Counted from the first letter of the stretch, positions 34,101 through 47,900 are shown. The stretch: 64,000 nucleotides of DNA from Neurospora intermedia (GCA_037102815.1 BTPP01000001.1:4241001-4305000); one strand, 5' to 3'. The notes: a model not told the origin generated them from the sequence alone. Translations and numbers: made by a program.

Positions 34101-36956
34101 GGCAAACTGGCGATATTCAACAGGAAGAGCGTCCGTCATGAATTTCCTGTTTCGGCCACCTAGCTTGCCAAGAATTCGTAAAGTCGTGTGTGCATGGAAA
34201 TGGTTGTAGGGGTGTGGCTTGAGATGGTCGAAGAGGGCAGCCATCAGCTCGTCAATGACCGGTGCCATGATTGGATCCAAATAGTCCGCGGTCAAGTTGT
34301 CGACGCAGAGTTCCAGAGTACGCAGGCCTTGACCGACCAGCTCGGTCCCGGCGCGCAAAGCCACCACAAGAGGCCTCATAAGGTAGCTGAGGTGGGGAAG
34401 AAGATTGCTCAAGCGTGCTGGGACTGTGAGACAAAGCTCGACATAGAGATCTCGCTCTGTCGGCTTGCGAGCCGCTAGGAGTAGATTGTTTAGAACGTCC
34501 AGGAGCATCTCCAGCAAAGGCAAGATCTGCTTGTAAAGGTGCTCGAACTTGCCCCCACCAATACTCCTAAACAGAGATCTAAGCAGAAGGAAGTAGTTCA
34601 TCGGTTCCTCTGCCTTTGTCGAGAGTTCAATAGACTTGGTGATGATGTCAACCACATGCGGAAGCAGAACCTGCTCGTTCTGGGCCGCAAACAAAGTAAC
34701 CGCCATGAATGCCAACTTAAACAAACGCAGGAGGATGGCCGACTTCTTCACATCGGCGGAGCCCACATCCTCGATCCGCTCCATCAGAAAGCGCAGAAGC
34801 ATTCCGCAAAAGCTGGGCGATGTCGCTTCGCTCGCCAGGAAAAACTGGGGGATTTGAAGAAGCGCAGTGTGCTCGTGGATCATGTCGTACAATCGTGGGA
34901 TCTCTTGCTGAAAGACCTCGTGGAAGGTCGCAGGGTCTACAACATGGAAAACCGTAGCGAAGGTCTCAAGGAGGTCCTTTTCCTCCTTTGTGAGGGAAAC
35001 CATGAAGAAGTTTGCCATGTACTCGACTGTGGAAGTAAAGGGTGACTCGGCTGCAGGCTTTTCGCTATCGTAATACCGGAACACGTAGCAACCCTCACGG
35101 AAAAGCTTGACGATAACCTCAACCTCCTCAGCAGTGAAGCCATAAGCAACATCAACCCAGTGTGCGGGTGCATTGGCCAGATCTGGCACGGTAGTCGGAT
35201 TGCAGCTCTTTAACTGATAGAAAGTGTTCTTCAAGCCGGTCATGAGGTTCTTGAACAGAAACTTGTTGTCAACGACCGGATCGGCAGCACGATCCCGAGG
35301 GTTAGAGGTTTTGATGGGCATTGCCGAGAAGATGTCGATTTCGTCCCACTGCGGGGGGTGCTCCTTGTCAGCCAAATACGTCTCGGGCGTATTGTCGGCA
35401 GCTTGCTGGGCGTACAGCTTTGAAAGTTTAACCGCATTTGCATACTGCTTGTTCATGGCAGCAAACTTGTCGGCAATGGCATTGAGAATCATCATCAGAT
35501 AATGCCGTGCATCGACCTTGTTCGGCAAGCGGGCAATACATTCCGCCATATTGAGTAGAAGTTTTGCGCTCATGGTTTGGAAACTGGTGCCGGGGAAGTT
35601 GTCTTGTAGGTTTCGCGTATACACCTCGACTGTCTTGCGAATCTGATCAGGAGTAAGACTGTCCCTTACGTGATGAATAAGGTCGGCCAACATGCTGTAC
35701 GCCAACGGTCTCATGGTCTCATATACCGTCAAACCGTCGCCTATCAGAGTGCGCTCATCCAGCAGCTCGTCGATCTTGGGCAAGAAGATTTTCCGGAAGT
35801 TAAAGTTGATGATATGGCGGATAGCGACGAGCAGCTCTTTCCGCGCGCCTGACTTCTCTCGCGGACAATCCTTCAAAAGCCTCACTATGATCTCTGGCAA
35901 CACCATGAGAAAATCAGACAACTGATTGGAGTAGGATCTTAGAAGGTAAGCCAAGAAACTCATGGTCTTCACCTGGGCGGTAATGAACTCCCCATATGCC
36001 ACCCGATTCTTGATATTGGGGCTGACGCCGGTATGGATGGTCCCTCTAGCTGCAGCGTCTTGGTGAGCTTTTTCCTGCGCTTTTGCCTGGCAAAGCAGTA
36101 CCGACTTAATGAGGGGAACGAAAAGCTTGACGTTGGCTGTCACACTATTGCGATAGACCTGGAAGATAGACACAACAATAATGGGACACTCGGACAGCAC
36201 CCTGAAGGATTGCATGCCCTTCAGCAAGGGCCGACCAGATTGTTGTCCAGCATCTGCACTGAAGTCGGCGGCGCCAGGGGCGACAGGAGAGCCTGGTCTC
36301 GGGGATTGTTGGTGTGGCATGAAGCTCGTTTGGGTGCTACCAGGGGTTGAAGGGGCGCCTGGGGGGCCGACCACCGACGTGGATGTATCGTCAAGCTGTT
36401 CCTTTACCACCAATGCCATCTGTTCGAATAGCTCCTGTATCAGGTTCAGAAAGGGCTGGACTTTGGATCCCAGGACTTTGTGTTGGTGGCGCATGATTTC
36501 GGATATGATCTTGACGCAGAGAACGGCGTTGTCTTCATTGTCTTCTCGCACAAGACCCATGAGCAGGTCTACAACTTCTTCGGCGAAGGGTTCGAAGGGC
36601 TCGGGCGACGTGTTCGAGGTAGGGAGGCGATGAAGAATCTCGAGGATGCAGTTTCGCAGCTTCTGCATGTTGACTTGGTCCATCGTCTTGCTCTGGAATA
36701 CTGGTGGTTGTCGCAAAATCATGATGAATGGGGGTATCACGCGCTTGAGGAACGGAGAGTATGCTGGACCGGTCACATAGTGGTCGAGGCTGTCCCGCAA
36801 GTTGATCGCGGCTTCGACCTTGAGCCGAAGCTCTGTAAGGAGGCACTCGGTGTCAGCACCGACTCACGAAGCACCAGAAGGATGGGAAGGGTAAGTAAAC
36901 GTACCAATTTCTGGAGTGCACAGCTTCCTGATGACATCGTCAATTAGGTTCGCCAT
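25131..36956 (-). CDS. TRA1: Tra1/TRRAP-family pseudokinase, SAGA and NuA4 subunit
   Basis: Three minus-strand exons (36956-36905, 36832-25890, 25823-25131) encode 3,895 residues. The first intron (72 nt) joins [17 protein letters not shown] to [11 protein letters not shown]. The last, 25889-25824, is 66 nt with no in-frame stop, but GTAAGT, TACTGAC and ATACAG mark it as a real intron. HEAT/TPR helices fill residues 1 to about 2650, followed by FAT (about 2680-3240), a low-complexity Gln/Ala/Pro linker (about 3250-3350), an FRB-like helical part, a PI3K-like domain (about 3530-3860) and a FATC tail ending ALWMPYL. The kinase domain lacks the catalytic HxN/DFG residues, as in Tra1 and TRRAP, and unlike TOR, ATM or ATR. 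Tra1 binds activators and recruits the SAGA and NuA4 acetyltransferases to promoters in the nucleus. Its length is close to the yeast protein (3,744). Confidence 0.96.
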
Positions 36957-38478
36957 GGCTGGCGGCGTTCACCTCGGGCAGTAGTAGAAAAGCTGTCGGT
37001 AAAGCTCTATTGGCATGGAGGAAGGGGAGAAAGGGTAGCTATGTTCAGCCTATACAAGTTAGTTCCGATGAGCTCCATGTCGCATGTCATACCGGGTCGA
37101 CGAGGCTGAGGTGGCGGGACGGGCGGCAGGTATAACCAAGCATCATGGCTTGTCGGCGGCAGAATGTCGCAAAAGACGGGAAGGGGGTATGCTCGATCCA
37201 CCCAGGCATACAGAGGCCAGGTAGGTATCTGTACGGAACGGGCGATCCACCAGCAGGTGCAGATGAGCTGTTGAAAGGCAGGCAGGAGATAGATGCAGGT
37301 TCTATAAGGCCGGGTAATAAATACCGGCATGAAGCCATTGATGATCGAGGGTCCGATAGAGGTCGGTAGGTAGGTGTAGGTAGAGGGGTAGTGATGCAGT
37401 TCGGTATCGGGGAAGGCTCGATCCATCAGGCTGGAGATGGAGCGAGTGGAAACATGGCCTCGTCGCTCGGGAGAAGTAACTGAAATCAACACTTACTTAT
37501 GACGCCATAGCAGAAGGAAATCGTCGTTATTATCATCCAAGTGCGGAGGATGGGGTATGGCAAATGAATAGCTTATCGTAGGTAGCGTAATATGGCAGGG
37601 AGAGTTTGGAATAAAACAAAAGTAGTTGATGGGGTATCAAGTGAATTGCATCTCAAGCGGAAAAATGCGCCGCTGTCAGAAGGTTGCGACAGTTGCTCCT
37701 CCAGTGGAAAGTGCAACCTGGGGCGGCAGAGCGGCGCGGTCGCAAATCGAAAAATCCCAGGGAACGCGAAGCTGGGGAGTCCGGTCGCCAAATCCAACGA
37801 CGCTAGGCATCCGTTTAAATATTGTTCCGAGATCTACCACTTTCTGATTGGTCAACGGTAAAGCTTGAGCTCTCGGCAGGCAAGCCGGTTCCTTGTACAA
37901 GCGGCTGATGTGCTGTCGATCTGATCTTATCGAGTGGGCTTATCTTATCACTTACACGAAATGCCAAGACTAATCCACTGCCGTTTACGATCGACGCCGT
38001 TTCAGGGCCACAATCTGCGCGATGTTCGAGCAAAAGAGAGACATAACAAAAGATATAGGACCCGTTACGCTCTTTGTTTATTATTAGTTTTGGAAATCCT
38101 CTGGAACGTTCATGGATTATTACCCCTTTGCGTTTGCGGGAAGTCTAATCCAAGAATTCAGGGCCTGTCACGTTATCGTTCCCACACGAATTGATTTCTG
38201 TTTCTTCAGATCTATGTGGTCACATAAAGCTCAGGGTCGGTCTTATGGGTATGTCCAAATTCTGTTTATTCTAGTGTTCTAGAGAATGTACATGGTAATA
38301 CTACAAGGTGTTTGTAACAAGAAAAGAAAGGCTTTTAAACAAAATGCGCCGCCGGGTATTGCTAATGTGTTGCTTTATCCAAGGCAAGAGTCCCCAAAAA
38401 AGATCCCAAAGTAGTTTGTAATGAACGAAGAGAAAGAAAGTGTTGTTTGTGTTTGAATGAGTGTTGGAGTTTGACGCT
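36957..38478. other. Tra1 upstream region and AA11 gene 3' region
   Basis: No gene is supported in 1.5 kb. It should hold the Tra1 promoter and leader (36,957 onward) and the 3' untranslated region of the AA11 gene (near 38,300-38,478). The 161-codon minus-strand frame at 37,007-37,492 overlaps the likely leader and shows no family features. Confidence 0.5.
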
Positions 38479-38716
38479 TTAACCCCTGAAACGAACGGCA
38501 AGGCGTCTCATCTTCTTGCCGGCAGCCTTGATGTTGAGAGAAGTAGACTGGCCGACATCGCAAACGGTGCCAGCAGCAAGTGGCATGACGGGCGTCCAGA
38601 CGCCGGCAGCGCACTGCTGGTATGACTTTCCATCAACGCAGTTCCACATGCCATCGGTGCTGCAAGCAGATCCAGCACCGGAGCTGCCCGAGCCACCGGA
38701 GCCCGAGCCACCGGAG

Positions 38717-38753
<37 letters not shown>

Positions 38754-39696
38754 CGGATCCACCACCGGAAGAGCCGCCGCCGGTTTGAGCAGGAGGAGCA
38801 GGAGCAGAAGTGGTGGGAGTATCAGGAACCGGGGCCGTGATGAAGATTCCACCTCCACCTCCACCTCCACCAGGAGCATTAGTGGGAGCGGCAGCCGGAG
38901 CAGTGGTGGATGGTGAAGGAGACGATCCAGAGCCACCGCCGGAGCCATTGCCGGAGCCATTGCCGGAGCCACCGCCGGAACCGCCACCGGAACCACCACC
39001 AGTGGTAGAGCCCCCGCAGTCTCCTGTGAAACCATTCTCAAAGTCCGAGCCAAAAACATCGACCGATTTTCCGGGATTGGGGAACTTGTAATCGTGGTTT
39101 TCCACCGTCTTGCAGGTGTTGATAGAAGGGATGTTGGCCACGAGCATGTTTGGCAGCGACTCCCAGTTGGACTTAGAGCCGCCGTTGCCAGTGAGGACGA
39201 CGGGCGCGCAGTTCATATAAAACTCGCGGTTGCCAACTCTGTTGAACCAGGTCCAAGCAAGGGTGGCGTTGCCGGTTGGAATATTGTCGGGAATGGGGAA
39301 AGAATAATCGAATGGATCAGCGAGGGCTGCATTCTCGGGCAAGTTTCCTGGAGTATTCTTCGCAGGGCAGCCACCTTCGATGGAATGGATAACCTTCCAC
39401 ACACTTTCTGGGGTTGGGTTGGTGTCGTAGGTGATGGAGACCTGGCACGAGCCTCCTCCGTGGACTGCCGAGCCAGTGAAGGCCAAGGGCTGACTCGAGC
39501 CCAAAGCCATGGGGCTGGGAGTGCCGGAGTAGACAGCCCCGGAGCCGGCCTGGCAAGGAAAGTTGTTGCCACTTGGGTCCAGAGGTCCATTCAGCAGGTG
39601 TGGGGATGCGAATGGCTTCGGAGTGTTCATCAGCATATGAGCTTGTGAAAGCACGGCGAAGCCGCCAGTGGCAACGAGAGCTTGTGTGAAGAGCAT
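38479..39696 (-). CDS. AA11 lytic polysaccharide monooxygenase with X278 module
   Basis: A single-exon minus-strand gene encodes 405 residues. Residues 1-19 are a signal peptide; cleavage leaves His20 as the N-terminal copper ligand (HMLMNTPKPF). The second histidine is His79 in GSAVHGGGSCQ, and the axial Tyr is Tyr160 in NREFYMNCAP. SVWKVIHSIEGGCPAKN and LAWTWFNRVGNREFYMN are AA11 hallmarks. Residues about 20-230 form the catalytic domain, followed by a long Gly/Ser linker (about 230-350) with GGGS and GS repeats, then a Cys-rich C-terminal module (CSTDGMWNCVDGKSYQQCAAGVWTP split by short gaps) resembling X278, associated with chitin binding. The enzyme is secreted and oxidatively cleaves chitin, in cell-wall remodelling or use of other fungi or arthropods. 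The repetitive linker may vary in length between strains. Confidence 0.93.
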
Positions 39697-42466
39697 GGTT
39701 GCGAACTGAGGCTATTCGTTCCAGACGAGTAGCTTTAAGGATCCGTGGGGAGAGGTAGACTCGTGTAAGAGTTTCTTTTGGGAATAATCGTATTGCGTCA
39801 AGTGTCAAGGAGACAGTGTCGTTGGCTTGTGCTCGGGAGGGAACGCTCGAAAGCCGGAATAGTTGTCTAGTGATGAAAGAGGGTAATGCACCAGGCAGAA
39901 TACAAGACAACAAGATGATAACAGTAGAAGCCTCTTAGGAAAGAGGTAAGGAAGGCCGAGTCACCAAGAAATGGTTGCTGTTGAAGAGAAGCAGACGACA
40001 ATGGGCCTTGGCCGAGGAAGTCTTATAAATGAATGGAAGTACAGCAGAGTAGCAGCGGAGATAGAGAACTGCAAGGCTCTCAGTTGTTCGCAAACGGGGA
40101 TAGAGTTTTGGAAACTTCTGCAGGAACAGAAGTGACTAGCGAACTATTGGGTAGGAGAGCACCACTCTGATGGGGAGGAAACACAGTGGTCCACTTGGAG
40201 GATGGGCATCATCTAAGCTGGATGGCAAGTATTGACCAGTCAGGGTAAGTAAACACCTTTAGCCCCTCGTTCTGTAAAGCACGGGGGAATGACACGCGTG
40301 GGCCAAAGACATTACTTCCTAGTCTAGAAACCCAGTTAAGGTTGATGATAGGCTGTGATGGTTTGTTTCAAACGCATTGGATAGGCGTCAAGCTTCGGGG
40401 CTTCTCGGTACTGGAGACGATCCACCTCAAATGGTTCGATCAGAGCCGCAAGCTTCCAGACATGCTGTTGGGGGATGCATGGAAACCGTGATACTGTCAA
40501 GGAGGGAGGAGGGCATTTGCAGATTTGGACAGCCTGTAGTGAGATATCTATGGCGTGGCACGGACAGGCAAACGGCAGAAAGAGTCTGTTGTCCGAAACG
40601 TCAACTTCCCGTGAAGACTCGTCAAGACGCTCAAAAGAGGCCTTTAGAGTCCCACACTGAGAGTGTGAAAGTATCTTACCTACTGCGAAAATGGCAATCT
40701 TGGCACTTGTAGGACGAGATCCGGATAGCCCTGTATCCCTGCTTGGTTATTCCCGATGGCAACGGATACCCTGAAACCCAAAAAATGACGGCGTTTACTA
40801 TCTCCGTTTGAGCTCAGTGAGCGGTCAGCAGGGAGGCATCCCACATTACCTATGGTGGATGTTGTCGAATCCGACTGGCCGTTACCCTAGGGCTCCCAAT
40901 GAGGCCTTCTAGGTTGCGCTTCCACGGACGCGGTACTCGAGTGTCACTTTGACTGGAGGTGACCAGAATTGCGGCCTGTCTTTCTCTTGGCGGAGTATCC
41001 TTGCAGAGCGGCAAAGTGCAGAAGCTCGGGCACTCTCAACCGGCCAACACCTACGAACTAAGACAAGACCCACGACTTGAAGCCCAACGGCGCTAGAGTC
41101 GCAGGGAAAAGTTGTAGTAGTTGCCATTGCATGATCAAAGTCCATGGTAGACATAATAACAAGAGAACAAGTGATGAATATTGAAACATTCAGGAGCCCC
41201 AAGATGCGGGGTCCCAGACATAAAGTGGTAGGACTGGGAATGAATAAGCTGAGGTGGTGGTGACTGATGATCGATGAATGACTGGACGTGGTTATCGGGT
41301 TCCTGCCAAGGACAGCGTGGCAGGGGTTTCAGAGGATCAGGGGTTCCCCGTTGCTCGAACTCCCACTTGACAGCCTGCAAAAACTTGAGGTAAGGTAGTA
41401 TGCATCTGGAAGCAGATATTGTGTGGATGGAACGTACTTACCAAATCTCCGATACACCCAAGAAGGATGAAGGCTAGAGGTATCAAATCGAATCAGTACT
41501 AGTCTTTCTTTCCTACCTATTTCCGGGAGCGAACCAACCCGCTTCGTTACAGCCGAGATGCGAGATGTATGTGCAACGTGCCGCAAAGCCATTCCAGGTT
41601 TCACTAGAGGCTGAAAGCATTCCGCCTCCCTCGTCAGTCATCCATCACAGCCAGTGAGACTTGCAAGCTTCTGCCACATTCTATCTTTCAGTGGTATTTG
41701 CGCCGTCCATCATTTCACCGTGAGAGCCAATCGTGCCGCTCCAGAGATATGCGTAATCAGCTAAAAGGGGGTCGCATAATGGCATTGACATGGGAAGTCA
41801 GGTCGCCACTCCTTCTACAGTCTCTTCTCGGCATGAGAAAATGACCAAAGCTGCAATGCGCCCAATGAACAGTGATATTCGATGTGACCATTTTTGTTGA
41901 GAAATATTCGTTGTCAATGGAAGCTGTCAAGTTCCGTATTGCTGACGAGACCCTTGGCTACTACCCGACCATTGTATCCCCAGAATTGCAGTACATGCTG
42001 CGTACAACATTGGATGGTCGGGATCGGTACGTACCTCGCCGTGTGGCTGCTGTAGCATCGCTGTCCCTGTCAGATACAGGGCATCGTACGCCGATGCTCC
42101 GGATCAGGGCGCCCCTGAGCTGTTGACTGGTCCATGGATGCCTCAAGGATGAAACAACAACAGGGACTGGTTTCATCGATGGCGTACACTACACCTAACA
42201 CCACACCACGGTCACTCGAACGGGAGTGCCTCGACCAAGTGAAATTCAACATCCCACGAGCGAAAGCTATTGGATTATATCCCCGTTGGAATTGACTATG
42301 AGCGGTCCCTAGTGCACATGTAAATGCAGAGTCTTGGCATCTCACATATATTCAACGCGCTCGCCATCTCATCCTCACCGTCACCAATTTCTTGCTGCAT
42401 GGCGACCAACCCGACGATTTGGTAGTCACCATCTACAGATTCTGCTCATTCCTCACTAACTAGCGT

Positions 42467-42502
<36 letters not shown>

Positions 42503-43888
42503 CTGTCCGGTGGGTGCTTCCCGATTGACGCGTGGCCGCGGTACTGCTACTTGACAGAATTTATAGTTCTAAAGGTCATTAAAACAGTCATCCTCTGTAC
42601 GAATCCGAGCTCTTGCTACTTGTAAACCACCTCGCTAACAAGTTTGGTGCAGGCAGAGGTACCTGCGCAGCTGCGGGTTTGAATAGAGTGACCAAGTGTG
42701 CGACAGTAGGATCATCGCGTTTCTTTGTGAGGGACCTTGAGAGGTCACGATTGATGGGTGGCTCGGGGACGGGAATAACTGTAGTGTGGGGTGGTGGGAG
42801 GAGTGGTGCCTCACGCACTGAAAGAAGGAACGTAAGTGCCTGCGAGTGGCTGAGCGAATAAGTCTACGCTTCGACACGGCGCGTAATAATCGGGGCCGAC
42901 CCGGCGGGGGTTGTGAGAGATCATTGCATATCCATATCCTTCTAGTCAGATATTGGTTGGGCTCGTTCGGAGCGCTTTGCCGTGGTGCTGATGTTTTCTA
43001 AGGGGTTTATGTGAGGCTGTGTTTGAAGAGATTTACAATGCCGGATTTCGCGCCATATCCCCAACTGAGACACTCAGTTTCGGCTCAATGAATTGCCCGA
43101 GATATGCGGATTGCTGACAATGAGGTTGGCTTGGAGTATAATGGTGATAATTTTGAAGAGTTGTATTGCGGCGGAAGTGGGAAACTGCCTGTACGACGCT
43201 CTGCCCGGGCCCCCCGTGGCACGTGGTCGGGTTGGCACCATCAGGGGATGAGACTGCGGGGTGAGGTACCTGGCGAGCCTGGTCCGTGCACAGGTTACCA
43301 TCTGTCCAGGCTCCGAACCTGAACCAACTTCCATTACCCCTCCAGGCCTGCTCTTCTCCTTTGAATCTATTATCGACCTCGGCTGTCAAAACCATTCCTC
43401 CCCGGGCCTCTACGAACCCACTGAGGCCTTGAACGAGGTTTTCGAATTGTCAAACAGTCCAATCTATCCCGGCCTCTCTAACTTTTGGAAGCATATTGCA
43501 AAGTGGATGCACGACGAACATACCTCTAGTTTCGTTGCTATAACATTAAGAAGTGGCGACGTGAATCAGCGAACTTCTGGCTCCAGTCATTCCAAGTTGT
43601 ACGTAGGAAACATCTCATCAACCGGTGCAAGTGGGTTGCTTCATAGACTAAAAACATCACCATCTGTAAGAATCACACGTGGTGAGTAGTTTCTTGTTCA
43701 ACTTTTTGTGTTGAGTGGGGGGCAAAGGTCAGTTATCTGAGCAATTACCTCACCGTTATCGTCAGTGTCTGACTTCTTTTTATCACTGCACTTCATTTAT
43801 CTCGCTCTTTATCCATTCCTTGTAAATCGTTTCTTTGAAAACACAAAACAGCTGATATTCACCACCAAAAAATATCAGCTCCTCCAAA
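39697..43888. other. 4.2-kb gene-poor region between AA11 and AIG2-like genes
   Basis: I find no supportable gene. The left part contains the AA11 promoter; TTATAA-like bases lie near 40,022-40,030. Frames of up to 142 codons (the largest at 43,261-43,689, +) show no start context, splice structure or family motif I trust. A 35-T run lies at 42,468-42,502. The right end is the leader of the gene starting at 43,889. Confidence 0.5.
42468..42502. repeat. poly-T run of 35
   Basis: An uninterrupted T run of 35 bases. It may be slippage-prone or a nucleosome-disfavouring tract; no gene is adjacent. Confidence 0.95.
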
Positions 43889-44682
43889 ATGGCGAACCAA
43901 GAACAGGCATCTGCTCAAAGTGATGACCCGGTGCATTGCGCCTTCTTCTACGGTGAGTCACCATCGGATAGCACCATTCTCTTTGACGTCCAAATTCCAA
44001 ATGTGACCTTAAACCCATTGCCATGATTTAACCAGTATACCAGGAACCCTCATGGTCCCCGAAGTCTTCAACACAGTCTGCTACAACACCAAAACTGTGC
44101 CCGACATCATCGCCCGCCAGCACAAGTTCACTCCCGCCATCCTTCACGGCTACATCCGCCGCCGCGTCAAGTCCGCTGACTACCCCGGTATCACCGAAGA
44201 CGCCGAGCACACCGTGTTTGGTATGTTCGCGGAGGGGTTGACCAAGGCAAACCTGGACAAGCTGGATTACTTTGAGGGAGCCGAGTATGAGCGCCGGACG
44301 GTAAAAGTGAAGCTGCTAGAAAAGGTAGGCGACGTGCACGGTGAGGGCAACGTCGAAGGGGAGGAGAGGGAGGCGCAGGTTTACGTGTTCCTACTCGAGC
44401 AACATCTGGAGCAGAAGGAGTGGGATTTTGAGGAGTTTAAAAGGGATAAGCTGAAGTTGTGGACGAGGGGCGATCATATCTTTGCAGGTGAGTGAGTATG
44501 GTGCAGCTGAGGTTTATAAAGAAGGGGGGGAGCTGGAGGGATGCGATGGGTGAGGCGGTATGCTTGTGGACATGTAGGCCCAGAATTCATTGGGGGCCAA
44601 TTTCACGTACGTTGCTGACTTTCTACCATCACTTACAGACTGCGATCCTGACAAACCCGCTACGGTAGCTGCTGCCGTGTGA
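43889..44682 (+). CDS. AIG2-like / gamma-glutamylcyclotransferase-fold protein
   Basis: Three exons (43889-43952, 44044-44487, 44639-44682) give 183 residues; the introns are 91 and 151 nt. The hallmark of the GGCT/AIG2 fold is FFYGTLMVPEVF at about residues 19-30, split by the first intron at Gly22. The second signature, YFEGAEYERRTVKV (about 97-110), contains the conserved acidic residues at the pocket. Between them are FTPAILHGYIRRRVKSADYPGI and VFGMFAEGL, the usual beta-barrel strands. In true cyclotransferases this fold makes 5-oxoproline from gamma-glutamyl peptides; many fungal AIG2 members have unknown substrates, so activity is not claimed. No signal peptide is seen. The last exon encodes only 14 residues (CDPDKPATVAAAV). 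The gene converges with the DUF3433 gene, whose 3' end is 250 bp away. Confidence 0.88.
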
Positions 44683-44931
44683 GTTCTTTCGACATTCACA
44701 AAAGGCTAGAGATATATGGGGAGGGAACATCCCGAACCGTCACCCATCAGTTAGAGATACTCTTGCACGAAATTTTGAGAATGTATCATTGCTGGTTGGT
44801 TTGAAGGTTGGTTTGAAGACCTGATGCTGCTTTGGGTATCAAAAACGATGTCTAACAATTCAAAGAAAACCGGAAAATACCCTCCACCAATTAAAAAAAA
44901 AGAAGAAAAAAAAGAAAAGAAATAAAAACAA

Positions 44932-47900
44932 TCAGTCATGTGGCTCCTCCTCCTTCTTCCTAAACCATAACCTCGCAGATGTTCGGCGCTTTAGCATGGT
45001 TCCATTAATTGGTGTTACAAAGGGATCCATCTCGATGCCAACATGAGCGTTACCATCGACACCTATGTACTTCCCAAACGAGTACGTCCCATAAAAATCC
45101 TCATTATGCCAGATCTCCTGGTCGGTATTGATACCATCTCCGTATTCTCTGATTGCTCGACTAGCTGCTCCGTATGCAAGCACAGATCCCAGTGTCGACG
45201 GCAAGCGGGGCAAATACGCATCGCTCTGTGCGAGGTAGGCCCACATCAAAACAGCTGCGTTGGCGCAGAGAATGATAACGCTCAAGAGATATGCTGTGTT
45301 GTCTAAGAAGATGCGCGTCTCAGTAACGATGGCGATGCCAGGCATGTCCGTTGGCTTGGCTGGCTCTTCGAACAAGTCGAGGTTTTTCCCGAGTACGATC
45401 GCGAACAATCTCCGATACAAGTCTTCCACAGTGGGAATCACGGCTTCAGGCTTGGGGATATCCATGCTGGGATCAACCAGATCAGTGCTGTTGAGGTACA
45501 TCTTCATGAGATAGTTCCACCAGTCTGAGACCAGAGTCGTGTTGTGCCATGCATAGATCGCAAAGGGCCTTCCACTGTTGTTGACGAGCTTGTTTGCCTG
45601 CCTGACCAGCCTCTGGGACATGTTTCGAGACATTAAGGATGTGATATCGTCAAAGTCTCCTCTCTGCCTGTAGGCAAGAATATGTCCCGCCTTATCGAAG
45701 TCGACGTCAAACGTGGCTGTACGGAGTACTGCCTGACATGACAGGAAGGTTGATCGGAATGTATTCGCCGGGTCTTTGGTGTCCATGCGGATCCAGCCAG
45801 CCACAAAGCGGTCCTCACAAATGTGGTCTTCAGAGGCTGCGCTGCCACTCTGATCCGTTGGGATCGTGAGCGGAGTGATGACTTCTCGAGCGCCCAGTCC
45901 CGTAGTGTTGGATCCCACATTAAGGTCTGTGGGTTCGCACGTTTGCCAGGTGCCATCATCTCGGCGAAAGTTGAACGAAGTGCCTTCGACAGTAAAACCA
46001 TTGATCAGGTGGGTGACGTTTGCAAATGACGTGGAGGCTGAAGAGGGCGATGTTGCCATGGCTTCACATTTAGGCTCAACTCCAAAGCCTCGTAGTGTAG
46101 CCCGATACGAATCTGGTGACCTCGGTGACTCGGAGGTTATGTTGACTGGGAGGAATGCGTACTTGGTCGAGACCCAGGGCGGTAGTGTGGTGTTGTGAGA
46201 CATATTTGTGGATGCAGCGTAATAGTGGTCGTGGTAAACGTAGCGGATCATGTAGGTGGTGTCTAGTAATGTGTCACGGCTGAGAGTGGTCGTTCGGGCT
46301 TCCGCAAAGGTCGTGGGATACTGAAGCTGCACCGGCAACTCATTAAATGTACCACCAAGTGCAACAGTGAGGACATTAACAAGAAGAGCCATCAAGCAAA
46401 GAGTGCTGAGTAAGAAGTCTCGGGATCGTACGGCCCGCCACAAGACCAGCTGAGGTGGCAGTGACGTGTACTTGGTCTCCAGAGTGCGCTGCGGGTTGCA
46501 TTTTCCTTTGCGCAGGATATTGAACGGTTGCAGCATGCAGAATAATCTTGTCAAAAGAACGAGAAACGGGTCCAAGAGTGTTGTGAGGGCCGTCGGAATG
46601 TAGTTCTCTAGTAGTTGTAGAACTTCGAAATTCTCGCTTGGTCGTGGTAGTCCTGGAATGTCTGTTAGCTCGTCTCTGTATAATGCGGGCGAACGTGTTA
46701 ATCACCTTGTAACTTCTGCTCCATCTTCTTGAAGTAAATCAGGACCCCAGCTCCAGCAAGAAGTACAGCAATAAGCAAACATCCCGTTAAAGGGTGTGAC
46801 TCTTTGGGCCGAACAGGATCATATTGAACATCCTGCCTTCGGTCAGCCATGTTGAAGGCGTCGTCGGCCTTGGATTCAATCTCGAGAATATTGCCCGTTG
46901 TTCCCTGTTCGAGGAAAAATTGCTCCCCAGCAAGATTTTTCTGAAGTGTCCCGTTGTCGGAGCAATCCTCCATTGCCAGCCGGTTGAGGACAGCTCGGCT
47001 GGCCCTCACGGACCTGAAGGCAAATCCGATCGTTGCAGGATCGGATACAAGGTTGCTCTTTGCCTTCATACAAGTGTACAATACGCCCCCCATGAGAAAG
47101 ACGAGCAGGGCCAACAGACACTCGAGAACAGCCGAGATTGTTCTACTAACCACAACCCCATATAGAATGTAGCTACTCGTACCGTCTGCCTGTTTATTCT
47201 CTCGGGTTTCGGAAGCAAGATGTGAGATTGCGGCAGAAAAGACCGTTTTGTGAGCTAGGGTAAAAGCACGCTCCATAACCGGAGCATGCTGGAAGTTAGA
47301 TGCGAGCTCGCCTGAAAGGCCTAGGGCAAGATTGACCATTGGCATCGTTGGTCCGGCGACATTCTCCTTGCTAAGACTACCCCAGGGCTCAAAAGTGGTA
47401 GCCGCGGGAAAGTCGCGTGTGGCGGTAGGAGTATCAGGAGGCATTCCCACACCCGTAAGGTATGAGAATGCCGTGGAATTAAAATCATCCTGTGTGAGCT
47501 GTTCCTTTACTCCAATCGGAACTAATGACTCATTTAGAGGACGGCCCGACTCTGCAGAAACTGTGACAGATACGGGCTGTTTGTGATACGAGGTTTCGCA
47601 AAATAAAGCCGTCATGTTCGATTCGTAGCTGCCAAGTTTTTCATCCATGTGCCTCGAGGCGAAGATGGTGAGGAATTGGTTGGTTGAATTTTTGCTGCAA
47701 AGCGGGCTCTCAAGGTAATAGTCGAGGATTGGACTTCCGTGATAGCCGATGTAGAGGATGATGGAAGTGTCATTGTTATAAGGATGGGCCTGGAAAAAAC
47801 TGACGTTGACAGCGCAGCCATGGCCATTGTCGAATGAGTAGGTGCTTGCCGGCGGTAGTTTAGTTGTCAACGGCTGCCAGCAATTTATTTCCGTGGTGAG

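Noticed and set aside
37007-37492. 161-codon minus-strand open frame upstream of Tra1
   Set aside because: It lies in the probable Tra1 leader, has overlapping frames on both strands, and its Tyr/Pro-rich reading has no domain or splice support.
43261-43689. 142-codon plus-strand open frame before the AIG2-like gene
   Set aside because: It has no ATG at its start and no family motif. It looks somewhat protein-like, so a transcript could revive it.
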